From the NCBI GenBank assembly GCA_017416805.1, contig JAFQBB010000004.1:1-64000 (forward strand): 64,000 bases of DNA, written 5' to 3'. The translations under genes and the position numbers were made by a program. Below are positions 54,277 through 62,563 of the stretch, one piece after another. The notes under the pieces were generated by a model that was given only the letters and a program-made list of their open reading frames with translations, was not told where the DNA came from and made no database searches. This DNA comes from Bacteroidaceae bacterium (GTDB lineage Bacteria > Bacteroidota > Bacteroidia > Bacteroidales > Bacteroidaceae). How positions within the stretch are numbered: the stretch's first letter is position 1; the number at the start of each line of letters is the position of its first letter.

Positions 54277-56718
54277 ATGATGAAACTTCGTGCAGCATTT
54301 GCACTTATCCTATTATACACATACATCACCGGTGCATGGGCACAGACGGTGACGGACGGAGGCGGCTCTGCAACAGATGGTGGCGGAGCGGGCCGGGCCA
54401 CCATCTATGGCACCATCACCGACGACGAGCACCAGCCCATAGAGATTGCCAACGTGAAGGTGGAGGGACAGATGGCCGGCACGGTGAGCGACCTGGAGGG
54501 AAACTATTCGGTGACGGTGCAGAGTGCGGACACGGTGACGCTCGTCTTCTCGATGATTGGTTATCAGACACGCAAGCGCACCCTGCACAACCCACGGGGA
54601 AAGGTACGCCTGAACGTGGTGTTGCCGGCCTCGGACTATGCGCTTGAGGGGGTGACCATCCGCGAGATGCACCGCCAGACGGGGCAAAACGTGCGCATAC
54701 AGAGCGAGCAGGCCAAGCTGATGCCCACGGCCACGGGAAATGCCGTGGAGGAGCTGATTGCCACCCAGGCAGGAGTGAGCAGCCACAACGAGCTGAGTTC
54801 GCAATACAACGTGCGTGGAGGAAGTTTCGACGAGAACAGCGTCTATGTGAACGGCATTGAGATTTACCGCCCCTTGCTCGTCCGTTCGGGCCAGCAGGAG
54901 GGTCTCAGCTTCATCAACCCCGACATGGTGGAGAGCATCCAGTTCTCCTCCGGCGGATTCGAAGCGAAGTATGGCGACAAGATGTCGTCCGTGCTCGACA
55001 TACAATACAAGCGCCCCAAGAAGTTCGAGGCCACGGCACAGGCCAGCCTGCTCGGTGCAGGGGCCTACGTGGGATTCTCCACCAAGACGTTCAGCATGAT
55101 GAACAGCATCCGCTACAAGACGAACAAGGCGCTCGTGGGCACCATGGACACCGAGGCGGAGTATAACCCCAGCTTCACCGACTACCAGACGGCCATCAGC
55201 TGGACGCCCAACAAGCGGTGGGACGTGGGGTTCATCGGCAACTTCTCGCAAAACAGGTACCGCTTCAACCCCGAGACACGCGAAACGAAGTTCGGCACCA
55301 TGAACGACGTGCGCTCCTTCAAGGTCTATTTCGACGGACAGGAGCGCGACCTCTTCCGCACATGGTTCGGCGCACTCAGCGTGACGCGCCACATCAACAC
55401 ACACAACAGCCTGACCCTGCAAGCCTCGGCCTTCCACACCAAGGAGGAGGTGACGTTTGACATACAGGGCGAATACTGGCTGGATGCCGAGACGGAGAAC
55501 GAGAGCCTCGGGGTGGGCACTTATATGGAGCACGCCCGAAACTACCTGAACGGCCGTGTGCAGACCTATGCTCTGAAGGGCCGACACGACCTGCAGAGCG
55601 GCCACCGCCTGGCATGGGGCACCGAAGTGCGGCGCGAAGTGTTCAAGGAGCGGTCGCGCGAATGGGAGATGCGCGACTCGGCCGGATACTCCCTCCCCCA
55701 CCAGGACGACAAGTTGGAGCTGATATACAGTCTCAACCACCCCGAGCAGGAGATCAGCAGCACCCGCTTCTCGGCCTACATGCAGGACACCTACCGCATG
55801 ACCTCGCCCCTCGGCCTGTGGACACTCAATGCTGGCCTCCGCCTGGCCTACTGGAGTTGGAACAACGAGCTGATTGCCAGTCCCCGCGCCAGCCTCGGAC
55901 TCGTCCCTGCCTTCAACGAAGATTTCACTTTCCGCTTCGCCACGGGCCTCTACTACCAGGCTCCTTTCTATAAGGAATTCCGCGACACGACCACCGCCGA
56001 TGGAGTGACCACCGTGACGCTGAACAAGGACATCAAGTCGCAACGCTCGCTCCACTTCGTGCTGGCCGGCGACTACAAATTCCGTATGCTCGACCGCAAC
56101 TTCAAGTTCACCGCCGAGGTCTATTACAAACTGCTCTCCAACCTCGTGCCCTACAACGTCGACAACGTGCGTGTCAGCTACTATGGCGAGAACCTCGCCC
56201 GAGGCTATGCCGCCGGCATCGACCTCAAGCTCTTCGGTGAATTTGTGCCCGGCACCGACTCATGGATAACCTGCTCCATCATGAAGACCGAGGAGAAAAT
56301 CCACGGCCAGTGGCTGCCCCGCCCCACCGACCAGCGGCTGAACCTCTCGCTCTTCTTCACCGACTACTTCCCGGGCAGCGACCGATGGAAGATGAACCTC
56401 CGCGCCAACTATGCCGACGGCCTCCCCTTCGGCCCGCCACACAGCGGACGGGAGTCGCACATCTTCCGTGCACCGGCCTACAAGCGTGTCGATTTGGGTA
56501 TGCAGTACCGCCTGCTCAACAACGAGGAGCGCGACCACCGCACCGGCCTTGCCCAGTACTTCCGCAACGTGTGGCTGGGCGTGGATGCGCTGAACCTCTT
56601 CGACTTCAACAACATCAACTCCTACTATTGGATTACCGATGTCAACGGCCACCAGTCGGCCATCCCCAACTACCTCACCGGGCGCCAGTTCAATGTGCGG
56701 GTGTTGTGTGAATTTTAA
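54277..56718 (+). CDS. TonB-dependent outer-membrane receptor with CarboxypepD_reg-like N-domain
   Basis: An 813-residue outer-membrane transporter. A signal peptide (MMKLRAAFALILLYTYITGA) is followed by a carboxypeptidase-regulatory-like domain (RATIYGTITDDEHQPIEIAN, about 45-125) and a plug domain (ATGNAVEELIATQAGVSSHN; YNVRGGSFDENSVYVNGIEI; FSSGGFEAKYGDKMSS). A 22-strand barrel ends in an aromatic residue (RVLCEF). No SusD partner follows; instead an M3 metallopeptidase gene is 26 bp downstream. The substrate is unknown. The codon use is notably GC-rich compared with the tubulin-like operon. Confidence 0.92.
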   Translation: MMKLRAAFALILLYTYITGAWAQTVTDGGGSATDGGGAGRATIYGTITDDEHQPIEIANVKVEGQMAGTVSDLEGNYSVTVQSADTVTLVFSMIGYQTRKRTLHNPRGKVRLNVVLPASDYALEGVTIREMHRQTGQNVRIQSEQAKLMPTATGNAVEELIATQAGVSSHNELSSQYNVRGGSFDENSVYVNGIEIYRPLLVRSGQQEGLSFINPDMVESIQFSSGGFEAKYGDKMSSVLDIQYKRPKKFEATAQASLLGAGAYVGFSTKTFSMMNSIRYKTNKALVGTMDTEAEYNPSFTDYQTAISWTPNKRWDVGFIGNFSQNRYRFNPETRETKFGTMNDVRSFKVYFDGQERDLFRTWFGALSVTRHINTHNSLTLQASAFHTKEEVTFDIQGEYWLDAETENESLGVGTYMEHARNYLNGRVQTYALKGRHDLQSGHRLAWGTEVRREVFKERSREWEMRDSAGYSLPHQDDKLELIYSLNHPEQEISSTRFSAYMQDTYRMTSPLGLWTLNAGLRLAYWSWNNELIASPRASLGLVPAFNEDFTFRFATGLYYQAPFYKEFRDTTTADGVTTVTLNKDIKSQRSLHFVLAGDYKFRMLDRNFKFTAEVYYKLLSNLVPYNVDNVRVSYYGENLARGYAAGIDLKLFGEFVPGTDSWITCSIMKTEEKIHGQWLPRPTDQRLNLSLFFTDYFPGSDRWKMNLRANYADGLPFGPPHSGRESHIFRAPAYKRVDLGMQYRLLNNEERDHRTGLAQYFRNVWLGVDALNLFDFNNINSYYWITDVNGHQSAIPNYLTGRQFNVRVLCEF

Positions 56719-56744
56719 CAACATATATATCATCAAATTAAAAC

Positions 56745-58838
56745 ATGAAAAAAGCAATCTTTGGAATGGCTATGTTAGCATTGGCTGCCTGCAATGGCAG
56801 ACAGCCCGAGAATCCCCTGATGGCGGACTCTGCCCTGCCCTATGGCGCACCGGAGTTCAGCAAGTATGAACCGACCGACTATGAGGAGGCTTTCCTCGAA
56901 GGTTTCAAAAGGCAACGCGCCGAAATTGATGCCATCGTGGCCTGCACCGACGCTCCTACGTTTGACAACACCATCGGAGCACTGGAGCGCAGCGGACGCC
57001 TGCTTGGCAAAGTGTCGGGCGTATTCTTCAACCTGAGCGAGACGGATGCCGACTCCATCATGAAGGAGACGGAGAAGAGAATCATGCCCCTGATGACGGA
57101 GCACAGTGCCTACATGACGATGAACGAGACACTGTTTGCCCGCGTGAAGGCCATCTACGACAACAAGGCGAATCTGAATCTGACACGTGAGCAGGAGATG
57201 GTGCTCGACAAGTACTACCGCATGTTCGTGCGTGGTGGTGCCCTGCTCGATGCCGACAAGAAGGCCCAGTTCATGGAGATAGAGAAGCAACTCTCGCTGG
57301 CCAGCATCGAATTCGGTGACAATTCATTGGCCGAGACAAATGCCTTCGAGCTGGTCATTACGGATGAGAAGGACCTCGCCGGTCTTCCCCAAAGCAGCAT
57401 CGATGCCGCCCGTGAAGCAGCCCAAGCAACAGGCAAGGAAGGATGGCTCTTCACCCTGCAGAAGCCCAGCTGGATACCTTTCATGCAGTATGCCGACAAC
57501 CGCGACCTGCGCAAGAAGATGTATCTGGGCTACATCAACCGGGGCGACAACAACAATGACAACGACAACAAGGAGGTGATTGCCCGCATCCTGAAACTCC
57601 GCCAGCAGAAGGCACAACTCTTCGGCTTCAACACCTTTGCCGAATATCAGCTGGAGGACAAGATGGCCAAGACTCCCGAAGCGGCCTACGACCTGCTGAT
57701 GACCATCTGGAAAGCGGCTCTGCCCAAGGCCAAGGCCGAAGCTGCCGAACTGCAGAAGATGATGAACGCCGAAGGTAAGGGCGAAAAGCTCGAAGCCTGG
57801 GACTGGTGGTACTACACCGAGAAACTCCGCGAGCAGAAGTATGCCTTGAGCGAAAGCGAACTGAAGCCCTACTTCTCACTTGACAACGTACGCAAGGGCT
57901 CGTTCATGGTGGCCAACAAGCTCTTCGGAGTCAACTTCCGCCCCATCGAAGGCATGGACATCTATCATCCCGAGGTGAAGACCTTTGAAGTGCTCGACGC
58001 CGACTCGTCACACCTCGCCCTCTTCTACGCCGACTACTTCCCCCGTGCCACCAAACGTGCCGGTGCATGGATGAGCAACTTCGTGGAGCCCTTCAATGTG
58101 GATGGCGAAAACAAGCGTCCCATGATTGTGAACGTGTGCAACTTCACCCGTCCCTCAGGCGACACTCCCTCTCTTTTGAACATCGATGAGACACGCACCC
58201 TCTTCCACGAGTTCGGACACGCCCTGCACGGCATGCTCACACATACACGCTACCCCTCAGTGGCCGGTACCAGTGTGGCACGCGACTTCGTGGAGCTTCC
58301 TTCACAGATTATGGAGCACTGGGCCATCGAACCCGAAGTGATGAAACTCTATGCCCACCACTACCAGACAGGTGAAGCCATCCCCGACGAACTGATTGCC
58401 AAGATGCAGGCCGCCTCATCGTTCAACTCTGGCTTTGAGACCGTAGAGCTGGTGGCTGCTGCCCTGCTCGACATGGAGTACCACATGCTCAGCGACTACA
58501 CCGGCTTCGAAGCCAATGCCTTCGAGAAGGCCGTAGCCGAGAAGATCGGCCTCATCCCCGAAATCACCTTCCGTTACCGTAGCACCTACTTCAACCACGT
58601 CTTCAGCGGCGGTTATGCCGTGGGTTACTACAGCTACCTGTGGGCCGAGGTGCTCGATGCCGACGGATTTGAAGCCTTCAAAGAGAAGGGCATCTTCGAC
58701 GAAGCTACCGGACACAGTTTCCGCAAGAACGTCCTCGAAATGGGTGGAAGCGAAGAGCCGATGACCCTCTACAAGCGCTTCCGTGGTGCCGAGCCCAATC
58801 CCGAAGCACTGCTCCGCAATCGTGGATTGATTAAGTAA
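56745..58838 (+). CDS. M3-family zinc metallopeptidase (peptidyl-dipeptidase Dcp-like), lipoprotein
   Basis: A 697-residue exported peptidase. The lipoprotein signal is MKKAIFGMAMLALAACNG (Cys 16). The mature enzyme is helical as in thimet oligopeptidase/Dcp, with the zinc motif LFHEFGHALHGMLTH (about 485-499) and the third ligand Glu in VARDFVELPSQIMEHW downstream. The Tyr/His-rich substrate segment FRYRSTYFNHVFSGGYAVGY is also present. It removes C-terminal dipeptides from short peptides. It probably acts in the periplasm next to the TonB receptor, suggesting peptide uptake and trimming. Confidence 0.92.
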   Translation: MKKAIFGMAMLALAACNGRQPENPLMADSALPYGAPEFSKYEPTDYEEAFLEGFKRQRAEIDAIVACTDAPTFDNTIGALERSGRLLGKVSGVFFNLSETDADSIMKETEKRIMPLMTEHSAYMTMNETLFARVKAIYDNKANLNLTREQEMVLDKYYRMFVRGGALLDADKKAQFMEIEKQLSLASIEFGDNSLAETNAFELVITDEKDLAGLPQSSIDAAREAAQATGKEGWLFTLQKPSWIPFMQYADNRDLRKKMYLGYINRGDNNNDNDNKEVIARILKLRQQKAQLFGFNTFAEYQLEDKMAKTPEAAYDLLMTIWKAALPKAKAEAAELQKMMNAEGKGEKLEAWDWWYYTEKLREQKYALSESELKPYFSLDNVRKGSFMVANKLFGVNFRPIEGMDIYHPEVKTFEVLDADSSHLALFYADYFPRATKRAGAWMSNFVEPFNVDGENKRPMIVNVCNFTRPSGDTPSLLNIDETRTLFHEFGHALHGMLTHTRYPSVAGTSVARDFVELPSQIMEHWAIEPEVMKLYAHHYQTGEAIPDELIAKMQAASSFNSGFETVELVAAALLDMEYHMLSDYTGFEANAFEKAVAEKIGLIPEITFRYRSTYFNHVFSGGYAVGYYSYLWAEVLDADGFEAFKEKGIFDEATGHSFRKNVLEMGGSEEPMTLYKRFRGAEPNPEALLRNRGLIK

Positions 58839-58876
58839 AGAATCTGTTAGTTCAAGGTTTAAACGGTACGTTTTTT

Positions 58877-58955
58877 AGAACACGGAGACACAGAGGCACA
58901 GAGTTTTGTTTTAATTAAAGAGACTTTCTCTGTGTCTCCGTGTCTCTGTGTTCTA
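58877..58955. repeat. Inverted repeat after the M3 peptidase gene
   Basis: Arms of about 28 bp built on ACACGGAGACACAGAG, three mismatches, related to 11421-11505. A simple tandem of TTGAACTTTGAACC follows at about 58974-59005. Probably a terminator. Confidence 0.6.
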
Positions 58956-59014
58956 ATCAAATAGGATATACACCTTGAACTTTGAACCTTGAACTTTGAA
59001 CCTTAACCCTATTT

Positions 59015-59329
59015 ATGGCAACCAACAAAGACCTTGTGCAATACATCGCCTACCAGATGGCACGCGCCGGCGAAGTGACCTTCAAGAAGATGTTTGGCGA
59101 ATACGGCCTGTACCTCCATGGGAAATTCTTCGCCATGGTGTGCGACGACCACCTGTTGTTCAAGCCCACCGAGGCCGGCCGAAAGTTGTTGGGTATCCCC
59201 ATCCTCCGCGAGCCATACCCCGGAGGCAAACCCTGTTTCTACGTGGAGAATGTGGATGACCACGAACTCCTCTCCTCCCTCGCTATTGCCACATGCAAAG
59301 AGCTGCCGGAGGGAAAGAAGCGGAAGTAA
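59015..59329 (+). CDS. TfoX N-terminal-domain protein
   Basis: A 104-residue protein of the TfoX/Sxy N-terminal family: QYIAYQMARAGEVTFKKMFG, EYGLYLHGKFFAMVCDDHLL, FKPTEAGRKLLG and YPGGKPCFYVENVDDHELLS. In Gammaproteobacteria TfoX domains are linked to competence control; many stand-alone N-domain proteins are uncharacterised. Its last about 25 codons (from 59246) have a partial second copy at 60353-60408, on the far side of the next three genes. Confidence 0.85.
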   Translation: MATNKDLVQYIAYQMARAGEVTFKKMFGEYGLYLHGKFFAMVCDDHLLFKPTEAGRKLLGIPILREPYPGGKPCFYVENVDDHELLSSLAIATCKELPEGKKRK

Positions 59330-59388
59330 GAAAAATACAAGACTCCAACCAAAGAATGTTCCTCAAAAGGAATAAAAGATGTATTTTC

Positions 59389-59420
59389 TTTGTTGCTTTC
59401 ATATTTTGATTGTATTTTTG
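59389..59420 (+). promoter_or_regulatory. Promoter of the DUF3791-DUF3990 cassette
   Basis: TTTG (59389-59392), 20 bp, TATTTTTG (59413-59420). Predicted start about 59425, leaving ATG 59450 (not 59429) with a normal leader. Confidence 0.75.
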
Positions 59421-59449
59421 CCCACAGAATGACTACGGAAAAGAAAAAT

Positions 59450-59650
59450 ATGGCCATCGTGGAGTTTGTTTCATTCTGCATCGAACGTTACAAACAGTTG
59501 AAGAATATGTCGGGCAAAGAGGTTGCTGGCATGTTCCATTCATTAGGTATTGTCAATTACCTGATAACCAATTACGAAATACTCCACACTCAGAATGCCG
59601 ATTTCATTCAAGAAGAAATAGAGTTGTTCATCAAAGCCAAAAGCGCATGA
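59450..59650 (+). CDS. DUF3791 small protein, probable antitoxin-like partner
   Basis: A 66-residue helical protein (MAIVEFVSFCIERYKQLKNM, SGKEVAGMFHSLGIVNYLI, NYEILHTQNADFIQEEIELF) matching the DUF3791 pattern. DUF3791 genes commonly precede DUF3990 genes. ATGA overlap with the next gene indicates coupled translation. The longer start at 59429 is disfavoured because the promoter would leave almost no leader. Function is inferred only from context. Confidence 0.8.
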   Translation: MAIVEFVSFCIERYKQLKNMSGKEVAGMFHSLGIVNYLITNYEILHTQNADFIQEEIELFIKAKSA

Positions 59651-60138
59651 TACTGTATCACGGAAGTTTAGAAATCGTAGAATCACCTCTCATCATAGAG
59701 TCGAACCGCACACTGGACTTCGGAAAAGGTTTCTATACCACAACCAGCCTTTCCCAAGCCAAACGGTGGGTTGAACTACGTATCCCCCATTCAAAAGCAA
59801 CGAAAGGATTTGTGAACATCTACGAATACAATCCCCAAAAAGCAAAAGACTTACATCTGAAAAATCGTCGATTCCAGTCTCCGAATGAGGCATGGGTTGA
59901 TTTTGTCAAGAAGAATCGTGACAACAAAGACTTTGAGCACGGTTATGACATCATCGAAGGACCTGTAGCCAACGACAATGTCTATCTCTCTTTCAATCTG
60001 TACGAGACGGGATTCATCAACAAACAAGAACTCATCAAAAGACTGAAGGCTTACAAACTGGTGGATCAAATTTTGTTTCATACACCCAAAGCCGTCAGTC
60101 TTTTAACCTACAAAGGATATAAAGAAGTATCGTTATGA
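59647..60138 (+). CDS. DUF3990 protein, ADP-ribosyltransferase-like toxin candidate
   Basis: A 163-residue protein. Motifs of the DUF3990/ART-like fold are LYHGS (His 5), LDFGKGFYTTTSLSQAKRWV (about 23-42), a central Asp/Glu-rich segment, and the C-terminal DQILFHTPKAVSLL. The H...F/Y...T arrangement resembles the NAD-binding core of diphtheria-toxin-type ADP-ribosyltransferases. It is encoded between a DUF3791 gene and a small helical protein, an arrangement seen in toxin-antitoxin-like loci. Start ATG 59647 is set by the ATGA overlap; the frame is open upstream but without support. Target unknown. Confidence 0.82.
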   Translation: MILYHGSLEIVESPLIIESNRTLDFGKGFYTTTSLSQAKRWVELRIPHSKATKGFVNIYEYNPQKAKDLHLKNRRFQSPNEAWVDFVKKNRDNKDFEHGYDIIEGPVANDNVYLSFNLYETGFINKQELIKRLKAYKLVDQILFHTPKAVSLLTYKGYKEVSL

Positions 60139-60389
60139 GGACACCTAAAGTAACCCAAGAGAATGTTTATACCTTAATTCCACATAAGGTTTCCAAACTT
60201 GCCGACCGCCTTTTGGCCGACAAGCATAGTAACACTTTGGAAGAAGCCATCATGCAAATCTACAATTCCAAAATGTACCGCAATCTTGAAACCGAAAGCA
60301 CCAAGTTCTGGTGGTATGGCATCAATATGCTATATGAGGAGCTGATGGAGGAGAGAATGTGGATGACCACGAACTCCTCTCTGCCCTAG
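60135..60389 (+). CDS. Third gene of the DUF3990 cassette, chimeric C-terminus
   Basis: An 84-residue protein: MRTPKVTQENVYTLIPHKVS, LLADKHSNTLEEAIMQIYNS, and KFWWYGINMLYEELMEE. Such small DUF-type proteins often accompany DUF3990. The final residues (RMWMTTNSSLP) come from the duplicated TfoX-like sequence read in the wrong frame, so the native C-terminus is lost or replaced after about residue 73. ATGA overlap with DUF3990 at 60135. The ORF may still be functional because only the tail is affected. Confidence 0.7.
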   Translation: MRTPKVTQENVYTLIPHKVSKLADRLLADKHSNTLEEAIMQIYNSKMYRNLETESTKFWWYGINMLYEELMEERMWMTTNSSLP

Positions 60390-60411
60390 CCTCCACCACA
60401 TGCAAGAAACC

Positions 60412-60452
60412 CCGTCCATCCGTTTGAAATGCGGATGGACGGAGTCTTTTTA
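60412..60452 (+). terminator. Intrinsic terminator at the right end of the cassette
   Basis: CCGTCCATCCG pairs with CGGATGGACGG across a 9-nt loop, followed by AGTCTTTTT. It would stop plus-strand transcription; it is also positioned just past the next minus-strand gene end. Confidence 0.85.
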
Positions 60453-60453
60453 T

Positions 60454-60633
60454 TTATTCAAACAATGAACCAATACCACAAACAATAGCCGCAATAATCA
60501 AAAGGACAAACATTGACCCCATTGTTACAACTATCGTGCTAATTACAAATCCCAAGAAACTATCTGAATGATAAACTTCTTCACCTCTTTTGTTCGTCAC
60601 TACATAACGAGTCTTTTTCTCTTTGCTTTTCAT
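60454..60633 (-). CDS. Small membrane protein, 59 residues
   Basis: A small ORF: basic N-terminus MKSKEKKTRYVVTNKRGEEV, then a 28-residue hydrophobic helix (FVISTIVVTMGSMFVLLIIA and following), ending SLFE. It overlaps the 3' end of the upstream 303-residue gene by 53 nt in another frame. It ends just before a terminator. I see no family; the well-defined basic-plus-helix pattern makes it likely real. Confidence 0.6.
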   Translation of the reverse strand: MKSKEKKTRYVVTNKRGEEVYHSDSFLGFVISTIVVTMGSMFVLLIIAAIVCGIGSLFE

Positions 60634-61492
60634 TTCCTTTCGTTTTTAAATGATTATACAAAATAAACAATAAAGAATATATTGCTAATACAATAACCAT
60701 AGCTATCAATGTGTATTCGATATACTCCTTTTCTAATACACCTTCGTTTTCCTGAATGGAACAATGAAATGTTGCAGTCAAGACGAAAAGAGTATTTGCG
60801 TAATTTCCAAAAGTGTCAGATGATGCAACGATAGGACTTCTACCTATTTCTGTATAATAGTTGTCTAGTTTAAGATTATAGTACTTATTTATTCCAATAG
60901 TCAGCAAATCCTCTAACATATCAAATTTCAAATCTTCTGCGTCCCTTATTATTGAGATGTCTGGATATTTTACATTATACAAATATCTGACATAACCATA
61001 GACTAAATCGGGTTTTATTGTAAACTCATTTCCATTTTTATTTTTTAAGAAATCTGGATAATAATCAGAGACTCCTATTCCTTGAATAAATTCTCCTATA
61101 AAATCATATCCTCTATCTGTTTTCTTTAAAATAATGACAAATGGCAGAGTATTAATCCAAAAATTGTACCAATTATATTCATCACTATTAATCACTTCTC
61201 TCCAATCTTTGCTAAATTTTATTGTTCCCAAGAAATTAGACTTTATATCTTCTTTTCCCTCAAATAAGGATTTATCAAATAGTAGCATATTCTCATCTGG
61301 AGCAAATTTAATACGCTCCTGACAATATGCCCCTATTTCGTTTTTACCTTCAAGATGCTTTTCATCTATCGCCTCTTTAAGTTCTCGGAAATATTTATCT
61401 TTAGCTTGCAAATAACTATAACACCCTACTCCTGCGACAATTGCCATTATTGCAATAGCACCTACTACAAATTTGAAGACTTTTGTTTTCAT
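60581..61492 (-). CDS. Two-helix membrane protein, unknown function
   Basis: A 303-residue protein with an N-terminal helix (VVGAIAIMAIVAGVGCYSYL) and a C-terminal helix (LIAMVIVLAIYSLLFILYNH), with about 230 residues between them, probably periplasmic, followed by a charged cytoplasmic tail (KQREKDSLCSDEQKR). AT-rich codon use (AAA, TAT, ATT) unlike neighbours at 54-59 kb suggests transfer. It lies 16 bp after the DUF2971 gene and overlaps the 59-residue gene. No family recognised. Confidence 0.75.
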   Translation of the reverse strand: MKTKVFKFVVGAIAIMAIVAGVGCYSYLQAKDKYFRELKEAIDEKHLEGKNEIGAYCQERIKFAPDENMLLFDKSLFEGKEDIKSNFLGTIKFSKDWREVINSDEYNWYNFWINTLPFVIILKKTDRGYDFIGEFIQGIGVSDYYPDFLKNKNGNEFTIKPDLVYGYVRYLYNVKYPDISIIRDAEDLKFDMLEDLLTIGINKYYNLKLDNYYTEIGRSPIVASSDTFGNYANTLFVLTATFHCSIQENEGVLEKEYIEYTLIAMVIVLAIYSLLFILYNHLKTKGNEKQREKDSLCSDEQKR

Positions 61493-61508
61493 AATACAAC
61501 AATTATAA

Positions 61509-62273
61509 TTAGTATTCTAAAATTTCAGATTTCTTAATTTTCCCCTTTAGATAAGGATACTCTAATTCAAGAGCATTTTTGAGAAATGTAGCATATTGTT
61601 TGGAAATAAAGGGTGAAAGACGTATTTGATGGATGAACATTTCTGGTTCAATATCAATCTCCAATTGCTTTTCATTACATAATGTACATAAACGCAATTC
61701 CCGTTCTGATTTATACGCTATATCCTTCATAAAAATAGCTTCTTCAACAGTATATATAGCTCTTTCTTTCACATAATCAACTGTGTTCACGACAATGTCA
61801 TGTTGGAGATTCTTAAAAGAATCAAGCAAATCGCCCAATTTCGTTTCTATTTGAATTCCTATTCCATGTCCCCCATAAGCCCTCCACATCAAATGGTCTT
61901 CTGGTAGCTTATTTGTTTCCTCATACGTCCAGCACGAAACGCAAGTATTTAAAGCAACTTCAATTTGAGAGTCCAAAATTCGTTGTTGTTCAAAATGCAG
62001 TTTCCTTTCGGATTCAGAGTTGAATTGGCATATTGTTGGCCTAAAAACGTTTTTAGGATTACTCTTTTTCCCTTTTTCACGTAAATCCGTTAGCTTTTCT
62101 CTATTTGAGAAATACAGTCTATTATTATCCAAAATACAAAGGAAATATTCGAATTTTAGATAATGATATATAGGCATATTCATATCCAATGACTTATGAA
62201 CATGAATTTTCTCTTTCTTTTCAATGTATGAATCTTTTTTAAAGGATTCTACATTCAATGGGTTGTCGTCCAT
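61509..62273 (-). CDS. DUF2971-domain protein
   Basis: A 254-residue cytoplasmic protein. The DUF2971 signature is visible: IYHYLKFEYFLCILDNNRLY, FSNREKLTDLREKG, CVSCWTYEETNKLPEDHLMW and RAYGGHGIGIQIETKLGDLL (Trp-Arg-x-Tyr). DUF2971 proteins are widespread in accessory regions and are often found in presumed defence islands; no activity is proven. It heads a three-gene AT-rich operon and lies about 275 nt after a -7 box, with a structured leader between. Confidence 0.85.
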   Translation of the reverse strand: MDDNPLNVESFKKDSYIEKKEKIHVHKSLDMNMPIYHYLKFEYFLCILDNNRLYFSNREKLTDLREKGKKSNPKNVFRPTICQFNSESERKLHFEQQRILDSQIEVALNTCVSCWTYEETNKLPEDHLMWRAYGGHGIGIQIETKLGDLLDSFKNLQHDIVVNTVDYVKERAIYTVEEAIFMKDIAYKSERELRLCTLCNEKQLEIDIEPEMFIHQIRLSPFISKQYATFLKNALELEYPYLKGKIKKSEILEY

Positions 62274-62331
62274 TTAAGTTTGAGTCTTAGAGTCCTTACC
62301 ACACCAGTCCCCAATGTAACATTTGTTTAAC

Positions 62332-62507
62332 GAAGAAGCGTGGAACTGACTATGCCACGTCTAAATCGAAGGTCGTAGGAGAACCTGTAGTACGGATGTG
62401 GAGATAGCAGCCCACGCTATATGCGTGAGAACCACTATGCTTCTCTTGTACTACATTGAAAATTTCCTACGTTTTCGATTTACAAGACAGCATAACGCTT
62501 CTTTTTC
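62332..62507. ncRNA. Candidate structured RNA or structured leader
   Basis: Nested complementary segments are visible: AAGAAGCGT (about 62333-62341)/ACGCTTCTT; AAATCGAA...CGTAGGA/TCCTACG...TTCGATTT (62363-62380 with 62465-62480); TGTAGTAC/GTACTACA (62386-62393 with 62448-62455); and an apical CACGC/GCGTG hairpin (about 62413-62427). A side hairpin CGTGG/CCACG lies at 62339-62359. A minus-strand transcript from the -7 box at 62563-62556 would carry it as the leader of the DUF2971 gene. A plus-strand RNA would end in a T-run (62499-62514). I cannot decide the strand. Confidence 0.55.
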
Positions 62508-62555
62508 TTTTTTTTAGCCCGCAATGTCTTTGAACCGAGTTTTCTCAATTCGGCG

Positions 62556-62563
62556 CAAATATA
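62556..62563 (-). promoter_or_regulatory. -7 box upstream of the structured element and DUF2971 gene
   Basis: TATATTTG matches TAnnTTTG on the minus strand; no convincing -33 element. Confidence 0.45.

Larger units (their letters stand above)
59246..60391 (+). mobile_element. Cassette bounded by a duplication of the tfoX-like 3' end
   Basis: Bases 59246-59274 are identical to 60353-60381 (29 bp), and similarity continues to about 59296/60403 with scattered differences. The left copy is read in the TfoX-like gene as NVDDHELLSSLAIATCK. The right copy, in its proper frame, would read NVDDHELLSALASTTCK and end at a stop (60427-60429). Between the copies lie DUF3791, DUF3990 and a truncated third gene. 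The pattern fits insertion of a cassette carrying a replacement gene end. No integrase is present. Confidence 0.6.

Noticed and set aside
54313-56055. 580-codon open frame opposite the TonB receptor gene
   Set aside because: Shadow frame of a GC-rich real gene; composition is biased to Ala/Val/His/Leu without motifs.
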